Source: Taudactylus pleione
Lineage: Eukaryota > Chordata > Amphibia > Anura > Myobatrachidae
Assembly (NCBI GenBank): GCA_031769625.1
Contig: JAUIMM010000582.1
Location: 2,494,501 to 2,558,500 of the forward strand
Direction of reading: 5' to 3'
Length of the DNA: 64,000 bases
Below are positions 1 through 10,331 of this stretch, one piece after another; within the stretch, counting starts at the first letter, position 1, and each line of letters starts with the position of its first letter. The translations under genes were made by a program, and so were the position numbers. The notes under the pieces were generated by a model that did not search any database, was not told the origin of the DNA, and worked only from the letters and a program-made list of their open reading frames with translations.

Positions 1-1400
1 CCTGGTGAATGTACAATAACACCATCTACTGTCAGCAAAACTAACGACGTGAACAGAGGAGAAGAAAAAAAAGCTCTCAATGGAATAAGGAGGAAAACAA
101 ATCTTCAGCTCAAAGTCGACTATGACAGGAGTTGACTGGGAGCAAATGGCTTTCTTGTCCGAAGGGCGGACATGGTCAGCGTAGGTGCTATGACGGCCTT
201 AATGACGTGAATGCTGGTTCAGGATCATTGCAGTGTAGCACTACCGCAAACAGGCACAATTTTTTATTTTTAAAAAAAATCTAAATATATTTCTTTTTCC
301 AGGAACGTCTGGCTGGGTTCAGGACTCTTGACAATTTAGGAGAGCCCAATGCGATAGTGGTAGGTCACATGCAATGCTTGAGGAGACACGTTTCCCAGAA
401 CAGCTATTCCCTGTTGTAATAGTTTCAGAAAGTTGGATCAATATATATGTGCCATGGCTGGGGAGTGTCTGCTGTCCTCCTGTGGACATCTTTGGTGAGA
501 GAAGCTTCTGTCTCTGTTAAGGGCAGTGAGTGAGATCAGTAAATGGTGCCAGTGCTACAGGTCCAGAGAGTGGCACAATCCAAAGGGGTCTTTAATCCAA
601 GACTTTAACATGACAGAGAGAAAATGGAGATATATGGCCTGGTCTGGGTTCCTCTAGGTGAAGGCACCTGGATTCCAAAACTCCTCACCCAAGCTGCAAC
701 CTACAACTCACCAAAGGACAGTCACCACCACAGCTGGCAAAGCTGAAGCTACAAGAGATAAACCAGGAAAGACCACGTACTATTTTCTCTCCGTCCTGTC
801 CAGATTTGTGCAAAACAAAAAAACCATACTACCCAGCTACATGTAGCCCCTTCGGCGGTCAGCGAAGCTTTGTATCACCTTACATAACATAAAACAGTTC
901 AACTATTCGCAATAATCAGCATAGAGAACCTCTCAGGTCTGGCCCGATCTGCATTGAAGGGGTTTTCTAGGCATGTTTTTGTTAGTAGTTCTGAGACGAC
1001 CCATCTCTTTGTTCCCTGCTGATCTCTCCATCAATTGTAAGCACCAGGCGCCTGATGAACTGATCACAGCGTGGAGGCCCCACCAAAATACAGAAGGTGG
1101 GAAGGAATCAAAAACATAGCTGGGCGGGAGAAGACCCCTTTATTTTGCATGGTAGAAGTAAAGGAATGATAATACAGAGAACGTATGGAGATAGATCCAG
1201 GGGAATTAAATACTGCCTCTTACAGAGAACTGCTAAGTATTGGGGTCTAAAATGATCTTTAAAAGGCAATGGCCCAAATAGGATATAACAGCCTGCGATT
1301 TGCAGGCACACGTTGATTTTAGTGATCTAGCAGCTAGATTTAAAGCGACATAAGTTTTAAGGCAAAACTGACCAGCTTTTGCCTTTAAATTAATTGGGGC
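1..1400. other. non-coding stretch, no feature recognised
   Basis: No convincing exon, RNA gene or clear transposon end is visible. The longest open frames are about 60 codons with no recognisable motif. Near 1330-1412 a short inverted match (GCTAGATTTAAAGC against GCTTTAAATCTAGC) suggests a decayed foldback element. Confidence 0.4.
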
Positions 1401-1754
1401 TTTAAATCTAGCGGCCAAGAGGAGGGGGAGGCTGTCTGTAAGTCGCCAGACAGAGTAGAGGGGCAGACTCGATGGTTCCTGGTCGTGGGACAGGCAAGGT
1501 GGAAGGGCAGCCCTGAGGTCCTCTTACCAGCACTGCGTCAGCGCAGCGGACGTACAGGGCTGTCATCAGCGGGGCCGGGCTGGTTACATCAGTGCTGCAC
1601 TGATGTAACCAGCCTGGCCCCGCTGATGACAGCCCTGTATGCCCACTGCGCTGCCATAGTAACAGCCCGGCCGCCACAATTATGGATGGCAGGGCCAAAC
1701 CAAATGATGTAGCGGGCCTTATATGGCCCGTAGGCCGGATGTTCCCCACCGCTG
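1400..1754. mobile_element. decayed hAT-like element with a large internal palindrome
   Basis: The right edge, GTTCCCCACCGCTG ending at 1754, is the inverse of a hAT terminus (CAGCGGTGGGGAAC). It matches the ends of the complete copies at 9885 and 45951. The next eight bases, CCCTAGAG, equal the target duplication of the 45951 copy. The left end was not found. The interior holds a near-perfect inverted repeat at about 1555-1637, with arms of about 40 bp around a tiny loop near 1596. Short open frames on both strands come from this palindrome and are not genes. Confidence 0.5.
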
Positions 1755-2660
1755 CCCTAGAGGCCAAAATGCAAGAATACCACCTAAACAAAACAATGAC
1801 ACCTTAAGGTTAAGATAAAACAATGGCACATAGGACCTTATTCAGAGTCGGTCGCGAGCACCGATGCGCTCGTAACTGACTTGATGGCAAGGCCTGCGCA
1901 TGCGCAGCGGCCGCACTGCGCGTGTGCAAGCCCCGGAGCAACAGATAAACTCTGTCGCGCCGGAGCTCGCTACCAAAGGGGCGGCTGTCGATGTTGATCG
2001 ACAGCTCGCCCCGTTTGGCAGGCGGGCCGGGGGGGTGGTTTCCAAAACGGAGGCGTTCCTTAAGCCTACGCCTACCGTTTTGTGGGCGGCCACACTGACA
2101 TCATCAGTGATGTGACATCATCAGTGACATCATCAGAGCAGGAAGCTCCCTGGGGCTTACGAGTGCTCAGACCAAACCTTAGGGTCTGGTCGAAAGCTCC
2201 GATGGTCGCGATGGTGATCACCATCGCGACCATCAACCTGGTTGGTCGTTAAGCTGTGGGTGGTAACCCACAGCTTAACGATCGACAAGGAGGCGGCCGT
2301 TCAGGATGCAAGCGGCCGCCCTGATTCTGTGCGACCGCTTGCATCTAACGACCGCCTCTGAATGAGGTCCATAGAAACCCCTAAAAAAAACAATGCCATC
2401 TAGTGGCCAAATACAAGTAATGCCACCTGAAGTCATAAAAAACATAAAAATGACACTTTGAGGCCAAAATAAAAAAGATGCAATCTAGACGCCAAGGTAC
2501 AAGAATGCCACCTAGTGGCCAAATAGTCATAAAATGTCACCTAGAAGCCAATTAACATTTTTAAAAATGCCACAGAGGCCAAAATGAAACTAAAGGAACC
2601 TAGAGGCCAATGACAACTGGAGGCCACAATAAAATAATGTCACTGATAGGAGATGCCAGT
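1755..2660. repeat. degenerate ~34-bp tandem repeat, split by an inserted element
   Basis: Units resemble 'aatgccacctagtggcc' followed by an A-rich spacer ('aaaatacaag'). They occur at 1755-1832 and again at 2371-2660. The 538-bp hairpin element at 1833-2370 sits inside the array. Units are diverged, which suggests an old array. Confidence 0.6.
1833..2370. mobile_element. string-of-hairpins MITE, copy A
   Basis: The element starts GGACCTTATTCAGAG and ends CTGAATGAGGTCC, with the 3-bp target duplication ATA on both sides (1830-1832, 2371-2373). The body is a run of inverted repeats. Clear ones are a GGCTGTCGATG/CATCGACAGC-type hairpin near 1981-2018, a GATGGTCGCGATGG hairpin at about 2201-2235 and a TTAAGCTGTGGGT hairpin at about 2249-2282. 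Module order is reversed relative to the 4213 copy, so it is inserted in the opposite orientation. There is no coding capacity. A 3-bp duplication and GG(G/A)CCT ends fit a PIF/Harbinger-like non-autonomous element, which is inference. Confidence 0.85.
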
Positions 2661-2800
2661 CGCCAATGGCAGCTTTATTATTGGCAGCTGATATAATGTT
2701 GCTGCCAACAAACTTTCCCCCGTCACCAGCTACAATTGTTATTCTGATCCATTATCTATCTAGTGTTCCCCACTCCTCTTAGATTGCAAGCTCCTATGGG

Positions 2801-3100
2801 CATACCTCCCAACACGACCCTTTCCAGGAGGGACACAATGCTCTGGTCCTGGACTTCCCTGGTAATTTATGATTGGTGGAGGCTCCAGGGGCGGGGCTGC
2901 AGTACAGACCAAACTTCAAATAGGGGAGTCACACCAACTGCCAGTGAGTCCCAGCCAGTGATGTTGGCAGTGTGTGAGATGACAGTTGGTGTGACTCCCC
3001 CATTTGACTTTTGACCTGTGCTGCAGCCCCGCCTCTTACCAGGGAAGTCCAGGACCGGAGCACTGTGTCCCTCCTGGAGAGGGTCATGTTGGGAGGTATG
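2801..3100. mobile_element. foldback MITE with CATACCTCCCAACA ends
   Basis: The ends are inverted repeats: CATACCTCCCAACACGACCC at the left pairs with GGGTCATGTTGGGAGGTATG at the right. Pairing continues inward (CAGGAGGGACACA, GTCCTGGACTTCCCTGGTAA, GGGGAGTCACACCAACTG). The whole 300 bp is therefore close to one long hairpin. The three overlapping short open frames here are the two arms read on both strands. Confidence 0.75.
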
Positions 3101-4212
3101 TATGGGTAAGGCCATCTTTTACCTTCCAGCACATGTACTGTAGTTACTTTGCTTCTTCCCGATACCCTCAATGTCTCCCAGCCATTCAGTGCCCGTGTTC
3201 CTTACCCATCCATGTCCCATCGTCATCTTCATAAATTGGAGGCAGCCATTAATCAGCCTATCACTGAGAAGTAATAACATCACTGAGGCACGAGGCACCT
3301 TGTTTGGCTTGCATGTATCCATGGTGTCAGCTGCTCCTACTGAATCGCTAGGTTAAACATTGGCTCATCCCTTGTAATGCCTGCCCTTACTATGAATAGG
3401 CGCTGGTCCTACATTAGTATCCTAGAGTTCCTGAAAGTGTTTCAGACATGAATGTAATAAATCCGACTCGCCGCTGGGAACCATTCCTGTATCTCCCTGT
3501 AGTCGTCCTGTATATTCAGTCACTTTAGCGTTAATGTTATGTAAACACGGAGGGCATGATAAGTAGGACAGCGACGCACTGAGTGTAGCGGGAAGACGTT
3601 ACGTACCGAGGCCTCCGTATACCTGAGGCTGTAAAGGCAGAAGATTAGTTAGGATGAGCCTCGTGTGAAATTAGCTGGGAAATGATAGATGCATCCTGCG
3701 GTAATGGCTGCAGATCCCCCGACCTACACAATCAAAGGCGAAACGAACCAACGCAATGGCGTCTTCCAGTGCAGATTAGATTGCTGAAGCGAGCCCATCG
3801 CCATTTATCACATAGTCATCCAGGAATTAAATTGCTGAGACTGCAGAGTGGTTAAAGCTTGGTCGGCTGGAGAAAGAAAACTCGGGGACTTCGTGTAAAT
3901 CATCAGGTGACGCCACCCTACAAAGGGTTAAATGAATCCGGTGATCCACTATATTATGACTATAGACAGTGCTGAGGCCGGTCAGGAATATACAGTCCCT
4001 AAGGTCATACTTGGAATGAAGTAAATATCTTTAGTCGGGAGGGGGGGGGGGGGCGAGTTGTTTAGATGAAGGTATTTATCGTCACAGTGTAAGAAGGATT
4101 GTTGATAGTAGACTAATGTTGCATTTTCCAGTCACATATTAATGAAGGATGCTTCTCCGTACTCACGTGTAAATGTCTTCAACTTCCAATTAAGTCAACT
4201 TTTACTAACTTT
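3101..4212. other. non-coding stretch, largely unique-looking; G-run
   Basis: No transposon ends or tandem repeats stand out and no open frame is convincing. A run of about 17 purines, almost all G, lies at 4037-4053. The piece around 3640-3880 is non-repetitive and compositionally balanced, so it could hold conserved non-coding sequence. That cannot be tested from one sequence. Confidence 0.4.
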
Positions 4213-4750
4213 GGCCCTCATTCAGAGCCGTACGCTCTGAGCAGAGCGCACGCTCTGAATGAGGGCCGGGCTCCATTTTCATGGAGCGTCCTCCTGGACG
4301 CTCGTATAGCTGTGGGTCACCACCCACAGGCTATACGAGCGTGCATTGTGATGGCCGCGATGGTCGAGACCATCGCGACCATCGAAACTGCGAGCCGGAG
4401 CCTGCGGTTGAGGTTTTCAACCGCAAGCTCCGGAGTGATTTTGGCTCTATCAGAGCCAAAATCACTCCCACTGACATCACTAGTGATGTCAGTGGGCCGG
4501 CTTCTGTTGGGAGGCGTTCCCGTGGGAACGCCCCCGTCAGGGAGGCACGCCCACCAAAGGGGGCGTGCTGTCAATCAACATTGACAGCACGCCCCCTTTG
4601 ATCGGACACAACGAGCGATGGACTTTCCTTCGCTCGTCGCGTCTGGCGCATGCGCACGACGGAGCTCCCTCCGTCGTGCGCATGCTCAGTCCATAACATC
4701 GACCCACTTGCGAGCGGACAGCCGCTCGCGAGTGGGTCTGAATCAGGCCC
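4213..4750. mobile_element. string-of-hairpins MITE, copy B (best preserved)
   Basis: TTT target duplications flank it (4210-4212, 4751-4753). Ends are GGCCCTCATTCAGA and TCTGAATCAGGCCC. Reading inward, almost the whole element is adjacent hairpins: 4213-4267; GCTCCAT/ATGGAGC; GAGCGTCC/GGACGCTC; the GCTCGTATAGC..GTGGGT hairpin; GATGG.CGCGATGGTC; a TGCGGTTG hairpin; GAGTGATTTTGGCTC at 4432-4468; the 28-bp palindrome around CACTAGTG; GGCGTTCCC; GGGGGCGTGCTGTCAAT at about 4558-4597; GCATGCGCACGACGGAG at about 4647-4686; and GACCCACTTGCGAGCGG. Open frames of 80-130 codons here are side effects of GC-rich palindromes. Confidence 0.9.
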
Positions 4751-4959
4751 TTTATCTGCCTGATCATTGAAAAACACGCCTGAAAAGCGCACGAGGAAGC
4801 CAGAAGCATACACTCATGTACTATGTAAAAGCTGCAGGTAGCTACATACAAGTGAAGGTCATCTGAAGGTGGAAAGCGTATATATGTACTCTCAGTAGCT
4901 AGCAGAACACACAGCCATTGCTTTCTGTAATGCTCCATAAAAGACTCTCAGTAACCACT

Positions 4960-5548
4960 TGTGATGCCATCATTCCTGTAAAATGTAACTTGTACCTGGA
5001 AAGTAGTGAGGTCACTCCTGTAACATAGAGCTTATATCTGGAGAGTAGTGATGTAATTCCTGTAAAATATAGCTTATAGCTGGAGAGTAGTGATGTCACT
5101 CCTTTAAATTATAGCTGGAGTAGTGATGTCATTTCTGTAAAATATAGCTTAAATCTAGAGAGTAGTGAAGTCAATCCTGTAAAATATAGCTTATATCTGG
5201 AGAGTAGTGATATCATCGCTGTAAAATATAATTTATACCTGGAGAGTAGTGAAGTCACTCCTGTAAATTATAGCTAGAGAGTAGTGATGTCACTCCTGTA
5301 ATATATAGCTTATATCTGCAGAGTAGTGATGTCACGGACTGTAAAATATAGCTTAAAGGAAGAGTGTAGTGATGTCACTCCTTTAAGTTTTAGCTGGAGA
5401 GTAGTGATGTCACTTCTGTAATATATAGCTTATATCTGGAGAGTAGTGATGTCACTCCTGTAAAATATAGCTTATATCTGGAGAGTAGTGATGTGACTGA
5501 TGTAAAATATAGCTTATATCTGGAGAGTAGTGATGTCACTCCTGTAAC
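4960..5548. repeat. 42-bp minisatellite, left part
   Basis: The unit is roughly 'gtcactcctgtaaaatata' plus 'gcttatatctggagagtagtgat', and period 42 was measured between exact matches. About 13 diverged units lie here. The array is cut by a hAT-like element at 5557 and resumes in register at 6974. Because 42 is a multiple of three, one frame stays open on the minus strand and gives repetitive peptides, which are not a gene. Confidence 0.9.
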
Positions 5549-5556
5549 ATATAGCT

Positions 5557-6973
5557 CAGGGCCATAGCTAGGGTAGTGCGGCCGGTGCCATCGCACAGGG
5601 CACCACAGGTCAGGGGGCGCTATTTGGGCCTGTAAAATTTCTGTTTATTATCATTCTTGCTTGTAGCTTCCTCTTATTTCATGCCCAACATCTCCTGGCC
5701 TCCCCTATCTCTTCCCTGGCCCTTCCCCATGAGGCCATGGCCCTCTCTCAGGTGCACTATATTATGTCCCTATGTATCCCCAGCATCTCCTGGCCTCCCC
5801 TATCTCTTCCCTGGCCCTTCCCCATGAGGCCATGGCCCTCTCTCAGGTGCACTATATTATGTCCCTATTTATCCCCAGCATCTCCTGGCCTCCCCTATCT
5901 CTTCCCTGGCCATTCCCCATGAGGCCATGGCCCTCTCTCAGGTGCACTATATTATGTCCCTATTTATCCCCAGCATCTCCTGGCCTCCCCTATCTCTTCC
6001 CTGGCCCTTCCCCATGAGGCCATGGTCCTCTCTCAGGTGCACTATATTATGTCCCTATTTATCCCCAGCATCTCCTGGCCTCCCCTATCTCTTCCCTGGC
6101 CCTTCCCCATGAGGCCATGGCCCTCTCTCAGGTGCACTATATCATGTCCCTATTTATCCCCAGCATCTCCTGGCCTCCCCTATCTCTTCCCTGGCCCTTC
6201 CCCATGAGGCCATGGCCCTCTCTCAGGTGCACTATATTATGTCCCTATTTATCCCCAGCATCTCCTGGCCTCCCCTATCTCTTCCCTGGCCCTTCCCCAT
6301 GAGGCCATGGCCTTCTCTCAGGTGCACTATATTATGTCTCTATTTATCCCCAGCATCTCCTGGCCTCCCATATCTCTTCCCTGGCCCTTCCCCATGAGGC
6401 CATGGCCCTCTCTCAGGTGCACTATATCATGTCCCTATTTATCCCCAGCATCTCCTGGCCTCCCCTATCTCTTCCCTGGCCCTTCCCCATGAGGCCATGG
6501 CCCTCTCTCAGGTGCACTATATTATGTCCCTATTTATCCCCAGCATCTCCTGGCCTCCCCTATCTCTTCCCTGGCCCTTCCCCATGAGGCCATGGCCTTC
6601 TCTCAGGTGCACTATATTATGTCTCTATTTATCCCCAGCATCTCCTGGCCTCCCCTATCTCTTCCCTGGCCCTTCCCCATGAGGCCATGGCCCTCTCTCA
6701 GGTGCACTATATTATGTCCCTATTTATCCCCAGCATCTCCTGGCCTCTCCTATCTCTTCCCTGGCCCTTCCCCATGAGGCCATGGCCCTCTCTCAGGTGC
6801 ACTATATTATGTCCCTATTTATCCCCAGCATCTCCTGGCCTCCCCTATCTCTTCCCTGGCCCTTCCCCATGAGGCCATTCCCCTTTTTTGGGTGCATTAT
6901 GTCCCTTTGAAAAATGAGGGGGCGCCAATGCTCTTTCTGGCACAGGGCACCAAAAAGTCTAGTTACGGCTCTG
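5557..6973. mobile_element. hAT-like element carrying an internal 95-bp satellite
   Basis: Left end CAGGGCCATAGCTAGG and right end CTAGTTACGGCTCTG are imperfect inverted repeats (consensus CAGRGCCRTARCTAG). The 8-bp target duplication ATATAGCT (5549-5556 and 6974-6981) is the hallmark of hAT transposition, and it falls in phase with the surrounding 42-bp array. The flanks inside the ends share GGTGCC and CACAGGGCACCA motifs. The rest of the element is a tandem array. There is no transposase frame, so it is non-autonomous. Confidence 0.85.
5686..6880. repeat. 95-bp satellite, about 13 units, inside a hAT-like element
   Basis: Units carry 'catctcctggcctcccctat', 'ccttccccatgaggccatgg' and 'ctctcaggtgcactatatta' blocks spaced exactly 95 bp apart (near 5689, 5784, 5879 and so on to 6829). 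Units differ by only a few substitutions, so the array expanded or homogenised recently. The run of 61-codon open frames repeated every 95 bp is a by-product of this array. Confidence 0.95.
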
Positions 6974-7150
6974 ATATAGCTTATATCTGGAGAGTAGTGA
7001 TGTCACTCCTGTAAAATATAGTTTATATCTGGAGAGTAGTGATGTCACTCCTGTAAAATATAGTTTATATCTGGAGAGTAGTGATGTCACTCCTGTTAAA
7101 TATAGCTTATATCTGGAGAGTAGTGATATCACTCCTGTAAAATATAAAGT
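6974..7150. repeat. 42-bp minisatellite, right part
   Basis: Four to five units continue the 4960-5548 array directly after the hAT-like insertion. They are more uniform than the left-hand units. Confidence 0.9.
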
Positions 7151-7870
7151 TGAACTCAATTAAGTTAAAGTTGAATACCCTGCAATATAAAGAATAATAT
7201 AACCGCTTCCTGTAAAATAAGAAGTATATGGAGGCTCCTACTGTCTCGCCAGTAACTGTACTGAGATACGATAAATATATTCTATACACAGATCCTCTAT
7301 ATGCTATCCAACGCATTATACAACAGTGTGAAAAGCTGTAATTTTATTTTGTGACGTCAGTAACATGACGCATTCCATGACCTTCATAATAAACTATTTT
7401 ATTTTAAACATTTTCTCAAACTTCTCTCCAACGCCAATACTTTCCCAGTATCCAAGGAAACTGAACTTTCAGGGTGTTTCAGACGTTTTCTAACGTCCGG
7501 ATGTATTCTCCTTTAGCTGTTGCCATGGAAACACATTTTTATCGATGCACTTTCCACCGTTGCACTTTAAATACATTTCTGAAGTTATCATGAAAGTTAT
7601 AGACTGAGCTGTGAAATTCCTGCCCTTTCCTTAAAGTAAGCCTTTATAGAAGGAACACTTCGCCGTTATTCCGCCTGCAGCGGGTTCGCTACACGCAGAG
7701 AACAATTTTCCTGTGACAAAAAAAGTACAGTCCGAAAAGTGAATATCATTTTTTTCAGCAGGTTCTCAATACGGGCTCAGGTTCAATTAAGTGCCGAAGT
7801 CGCGCCACAGTCTTACCGGCTGAGTTTTGACGGTGGCGTATAAATGGCTCGTGACCTGGAGTTGACATCT
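7151..7870. other. non-coding, unique-looking AT-rich stretch
   Basis: No repeat or coding signal was found. A TGACGTCA-like CRE palindrome is visible near 7352 (TGACGTCAGTAACATGACG), but no transcription unit can be tied to it. Confidence 0.35.
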
Positions 7871-7873
7871 AAA

Positions 7874-8120
7874 TATTATTATTATTCTTAATATTTGCTT
7901 ATCGAGCACCAAAAAAATGTCTGCAGCGTCGCACAAGTGTAGCAGTAGTATAAATAACAATACAATAAAAATATAACATGGATCAAACGAGGAACAGAAA
8001 TCAAACGGATCTTTGCGGATATACAATTCTCAACAGCCTGTAATCCTGCCGAGCACGCCAAGCCGTGACATGCCCATGGGACACTCATCCTACCGTACAC
8101 CCAGTTGCACCCACTCAGCA
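7874..8120 (-). mobile_element. possible 3' fragment of a LINE with an ATT-rich tail
   Basis: On the minus strand the sequence runs from 'ctgcagacatttttttggtg' through 'ctcgataagcaaatattaag' into an (AAT)n tail at about 7877-7890. A microsatellite tail after a short conserved tract is typical of 3' ends of CR1/L2-type LINEs. No coding part remains and no target duplication was found. The family assignment is tentative. Confidence 0.3.
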
Positions 8121-8210
8121 CCAATTGAAGCTGCAGATAAGTATACAAAGGAATCGCCTGTAGTTTTTCAAAGATGCAAGGCTCCAATATATGTGCAGTT
8201 ACTAAACATT

Positions 8211-8752
8211 GGGGGAGATGTACGAAGCCAAGAAGCGGTATCAGCGCACGTTATGTGCGCTGATACCGCTCCTCCCCGATGTATGATCGGGGGTCTGGGT
8301 GGTAAATGGCAGGGGCTCTGCTATCTACAAGATAGCAGCGCCGAGCGGCAGGGCCATGTATGAACGGTCATACCGCATGACCATTCGTCCGGCTGTAGGT
8401 CGTTATCGACAGCTACAGTCAGGCGCTAGCCTATCCCCACAGCAGGGACAGCCCTGTCCCTGCTGCGGCGGCTGCCGGCTCCAGGGCACCACGCGGGGAT
8501 CTCGCGATACTTGCGAGATCCCGCGCATGCTCAGTGGAGCCGGCCGGGACAGAGACACAGCGCATCAGCACTAGGCTGATGCGCTGCTGTCTCTAACGGG
8601 TAGCGCCGGAGGGGGGAGTTAACGCTCTCCCTCTCCGGCCGATGAGATGTTCTTACATCTCATCGGTAGTGCTTCCTGCTTCGCCTCGGTAAAGAGGCGA
8701 AGCGGGAAGCATTATAGCGGCACGGTAAGTGCCGCTATAATACATCTACCCC
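8211..8752. mobile_element. string-of-hairpins MITE of a second terminal family, copy C
   Basis: Ends are GGGGGAGATGTA and TACATCTACCCC with ATT duplications (8208-8210, 8753-8755). The termini differ from the CATTCAGA family, but the build is the same, a chain of about twelve hairpins. Stems include AGCGGTATCAGCGCAC, GCTCTGCTATCT, GGCTGTAGGTCG, CAGCAGGGACAG, GATCTCGCGA, AGACACAGCGCATCAGC, GATGAGATGT, GCTTCCTGCTTCGCCTC and TTATAGCGGCAC, each followed at once by its reverse complement. There is no coding capacity. Confidence 0.85.
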
Positions 8753-8869
8753 ATTGGGAGATCCGGCCACAGCACAGACTTGAGCACAACAAAGAATCAG
8801 CCCTTTAACCCGATCTTAGACTTCATACTAATCATATGTGTTTGACTAACATCCAATTGTAATTACTGA

Positions 8870-9210
8870 CATGCTTGCCGACATTCTGGCTGCCTCCTCC
8901 AGTAGGGAGAAGCCAGGTCGGCATAGCAGGGGGGCACGGCCGGACATATTACCCGGCATTTGTGGGTGGAGCGGGGGCGTGGCCACGTGGTCGCGTCATT
9001 TTGGTCACGCCCCGCTACACAATTCCGAGATCACCAGCATTGTGAAGCAGGGTCATGATGACAACCCCGCTGCGGGGGTTTCTATTGTAACCGTGGGGGG
9101 CTCCAGAGGGGTTGGGAGGCTTGCCTGACTTTCCGGGGAGGGGGGGGGGGGGAGATATGCACCGGATTTTTGGGAGGCTTCCGGCCATATCGATAGGGTA
9201 GGCAAGTATG
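8870..9210. mobile_element. foldback MITE with CATGCTTGCC ends
   Basis: The left end CATGCTTGCC pairs with GGCAAGTATG at the right, and inner segments (GGCTGCCTCC, CCGGATTTTTGGGAGGC) recur inverted and diverged. The middle is GC-rich with a 12-14 G run near 9141. The 85-codon open frame is an accident of GC-rich sequence. Confidence 0.55.
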
Positions 9211-9216
9211 ATTTAT

Positions 9217-9849
9217 GGAGCTCATTCAGACCAGCTCGCTAGATGCATTCGCTAGCTCCCTGCGTATGCAAATCCAGCAAACGCCCAGCAAGGCAGGCGA
9301 TCACACGGCAAGGCATTAGCATGCCCACTATGTCTTGGCGTGCGATCACTTTGTGTATGCAGACGCACACCAGCCATTCTTAAGACGCCCACTTGCGCAC
9401 GTCATCTCCAGGAAGTGCATGAAAGCATTGGTACATCGAGCACCATCGGATGTGCTCGCAGCGCTTGAGGTTGACTATACCCTGTTGCAAACACTGCGAT
9501 CACTGCAGTGTGAAATTCAACCAGGTGACGTGTACTATGACGCTGCCAGTTAATTATGCACGCCTCTGAAATGGCGCTGAAACACTCAGGCACGCCTGCG
9601 TTCGTACCTCCACTCCCCCGTTTTTAGTGGCCTGCCCCTGTTACCACTTACAAACGGCCTCTCCTGTCACTCATTCCACTGGGCTGTCTTTGCAGGGCGA
9701 GCGAGCGCTTCCCGATCTTTCGCAGTGGTTCGCGCACACGCATTGCAATGCATACGCATGCGCAACTTTACGATGCGTCTCTCAGGCAGAGCAGTACACA
9801 CCCTCCTCAGCGCCGCGCCCATCGGTGCTGCAATCACAATCTCTCTGAA
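9217..9849. mobile_element. CATTCAGA-family element, G/K subfamily in reverse orientation, right end lost
   Basis: It begins GGAGCTCATTCAGA. Internal segments such as 'cacgtcatctccaggaagtg' and 'gtacatcgagcaccatcgga' are the reverse complement of the elements at 12490 and 34630. The right edge stops at TCTGAA without the expected final bases, so no target duplication can be read. There is no coding capacity. Confidence 0.7.
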
Positions 9850-9884
9850 ATTATTTTTCAAAAGCAGGAAAGTATGGTCTAAAG

Positions 9885-10247
9885 CAGGGGTGGGGAACCT
9901 TTTTTCTGCCGAGGGCCATTTTGATATATATATTATTATTTGCGGGCCTGGTGCATGCCACTCCCCCTCCGTGTGATGTCATATGGGGCAGGGCCACAAT
10001 CGCTGGTGATTACAGCAATGCCCGGAGCATCCTGAGGATGCTCCAGGGAGCTGTAAGGGCAGCGGTGTGACCGTCTGATGTGTCCTAAGGACACTCCAGG
10101 GGGAACTGCTGTATAGATTCTGGCTGCAGTGTGACATTCTAGGCCCCATTCTAGCCAGATGAGGCTAGCAGGAAAAAGCTCCCAGTGCCAGACCAAATGA
10201 TTCCGCGGGCCTTATACAGCCCCCGGGCCTGAGGTTCCCCATCTCTG
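9885..10247. mobile_element. complete short hAT element (363 bp)
   Basis: Terminal inverted repeats CAGGGGTGGGGAACCT and AGGTTCCCCATCTCTG match at 14 of 16 positions. The exact 8-bp duplication GTCTAAAG lies at 9877-9884 and 10248-10255. Length and lack of a transposase frame make it non-autonomous. The octamer fits the usual hAT target pattern nTnnnnAn. A second copy in opposite orientation is at 45951-46315, and a decayed one ends at 1754. Confidence 0.95.
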
Positions 10248-10331
10248 GTCTAAAGGGTAATATTTGTCCCTGTATTTGGCCTGTAATAGGACAGACACGG
10301 ATGACCCAGGTTAGTATTTGGCACAGACTGA

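Noticed and set aside
4537..4938. 133-codon minus-strand frame and similar frames in other hairpin elements
   Set aside because: They appear on both strands because the DNA is palindromic and GC-rich; no conserved protein across copies.
7345..7375. CRE-type promoter at TGACGTCA
   Set aside because: A single 8-bp word without a TATA box, CpG island or downstream exon is not evidence of a promoter.
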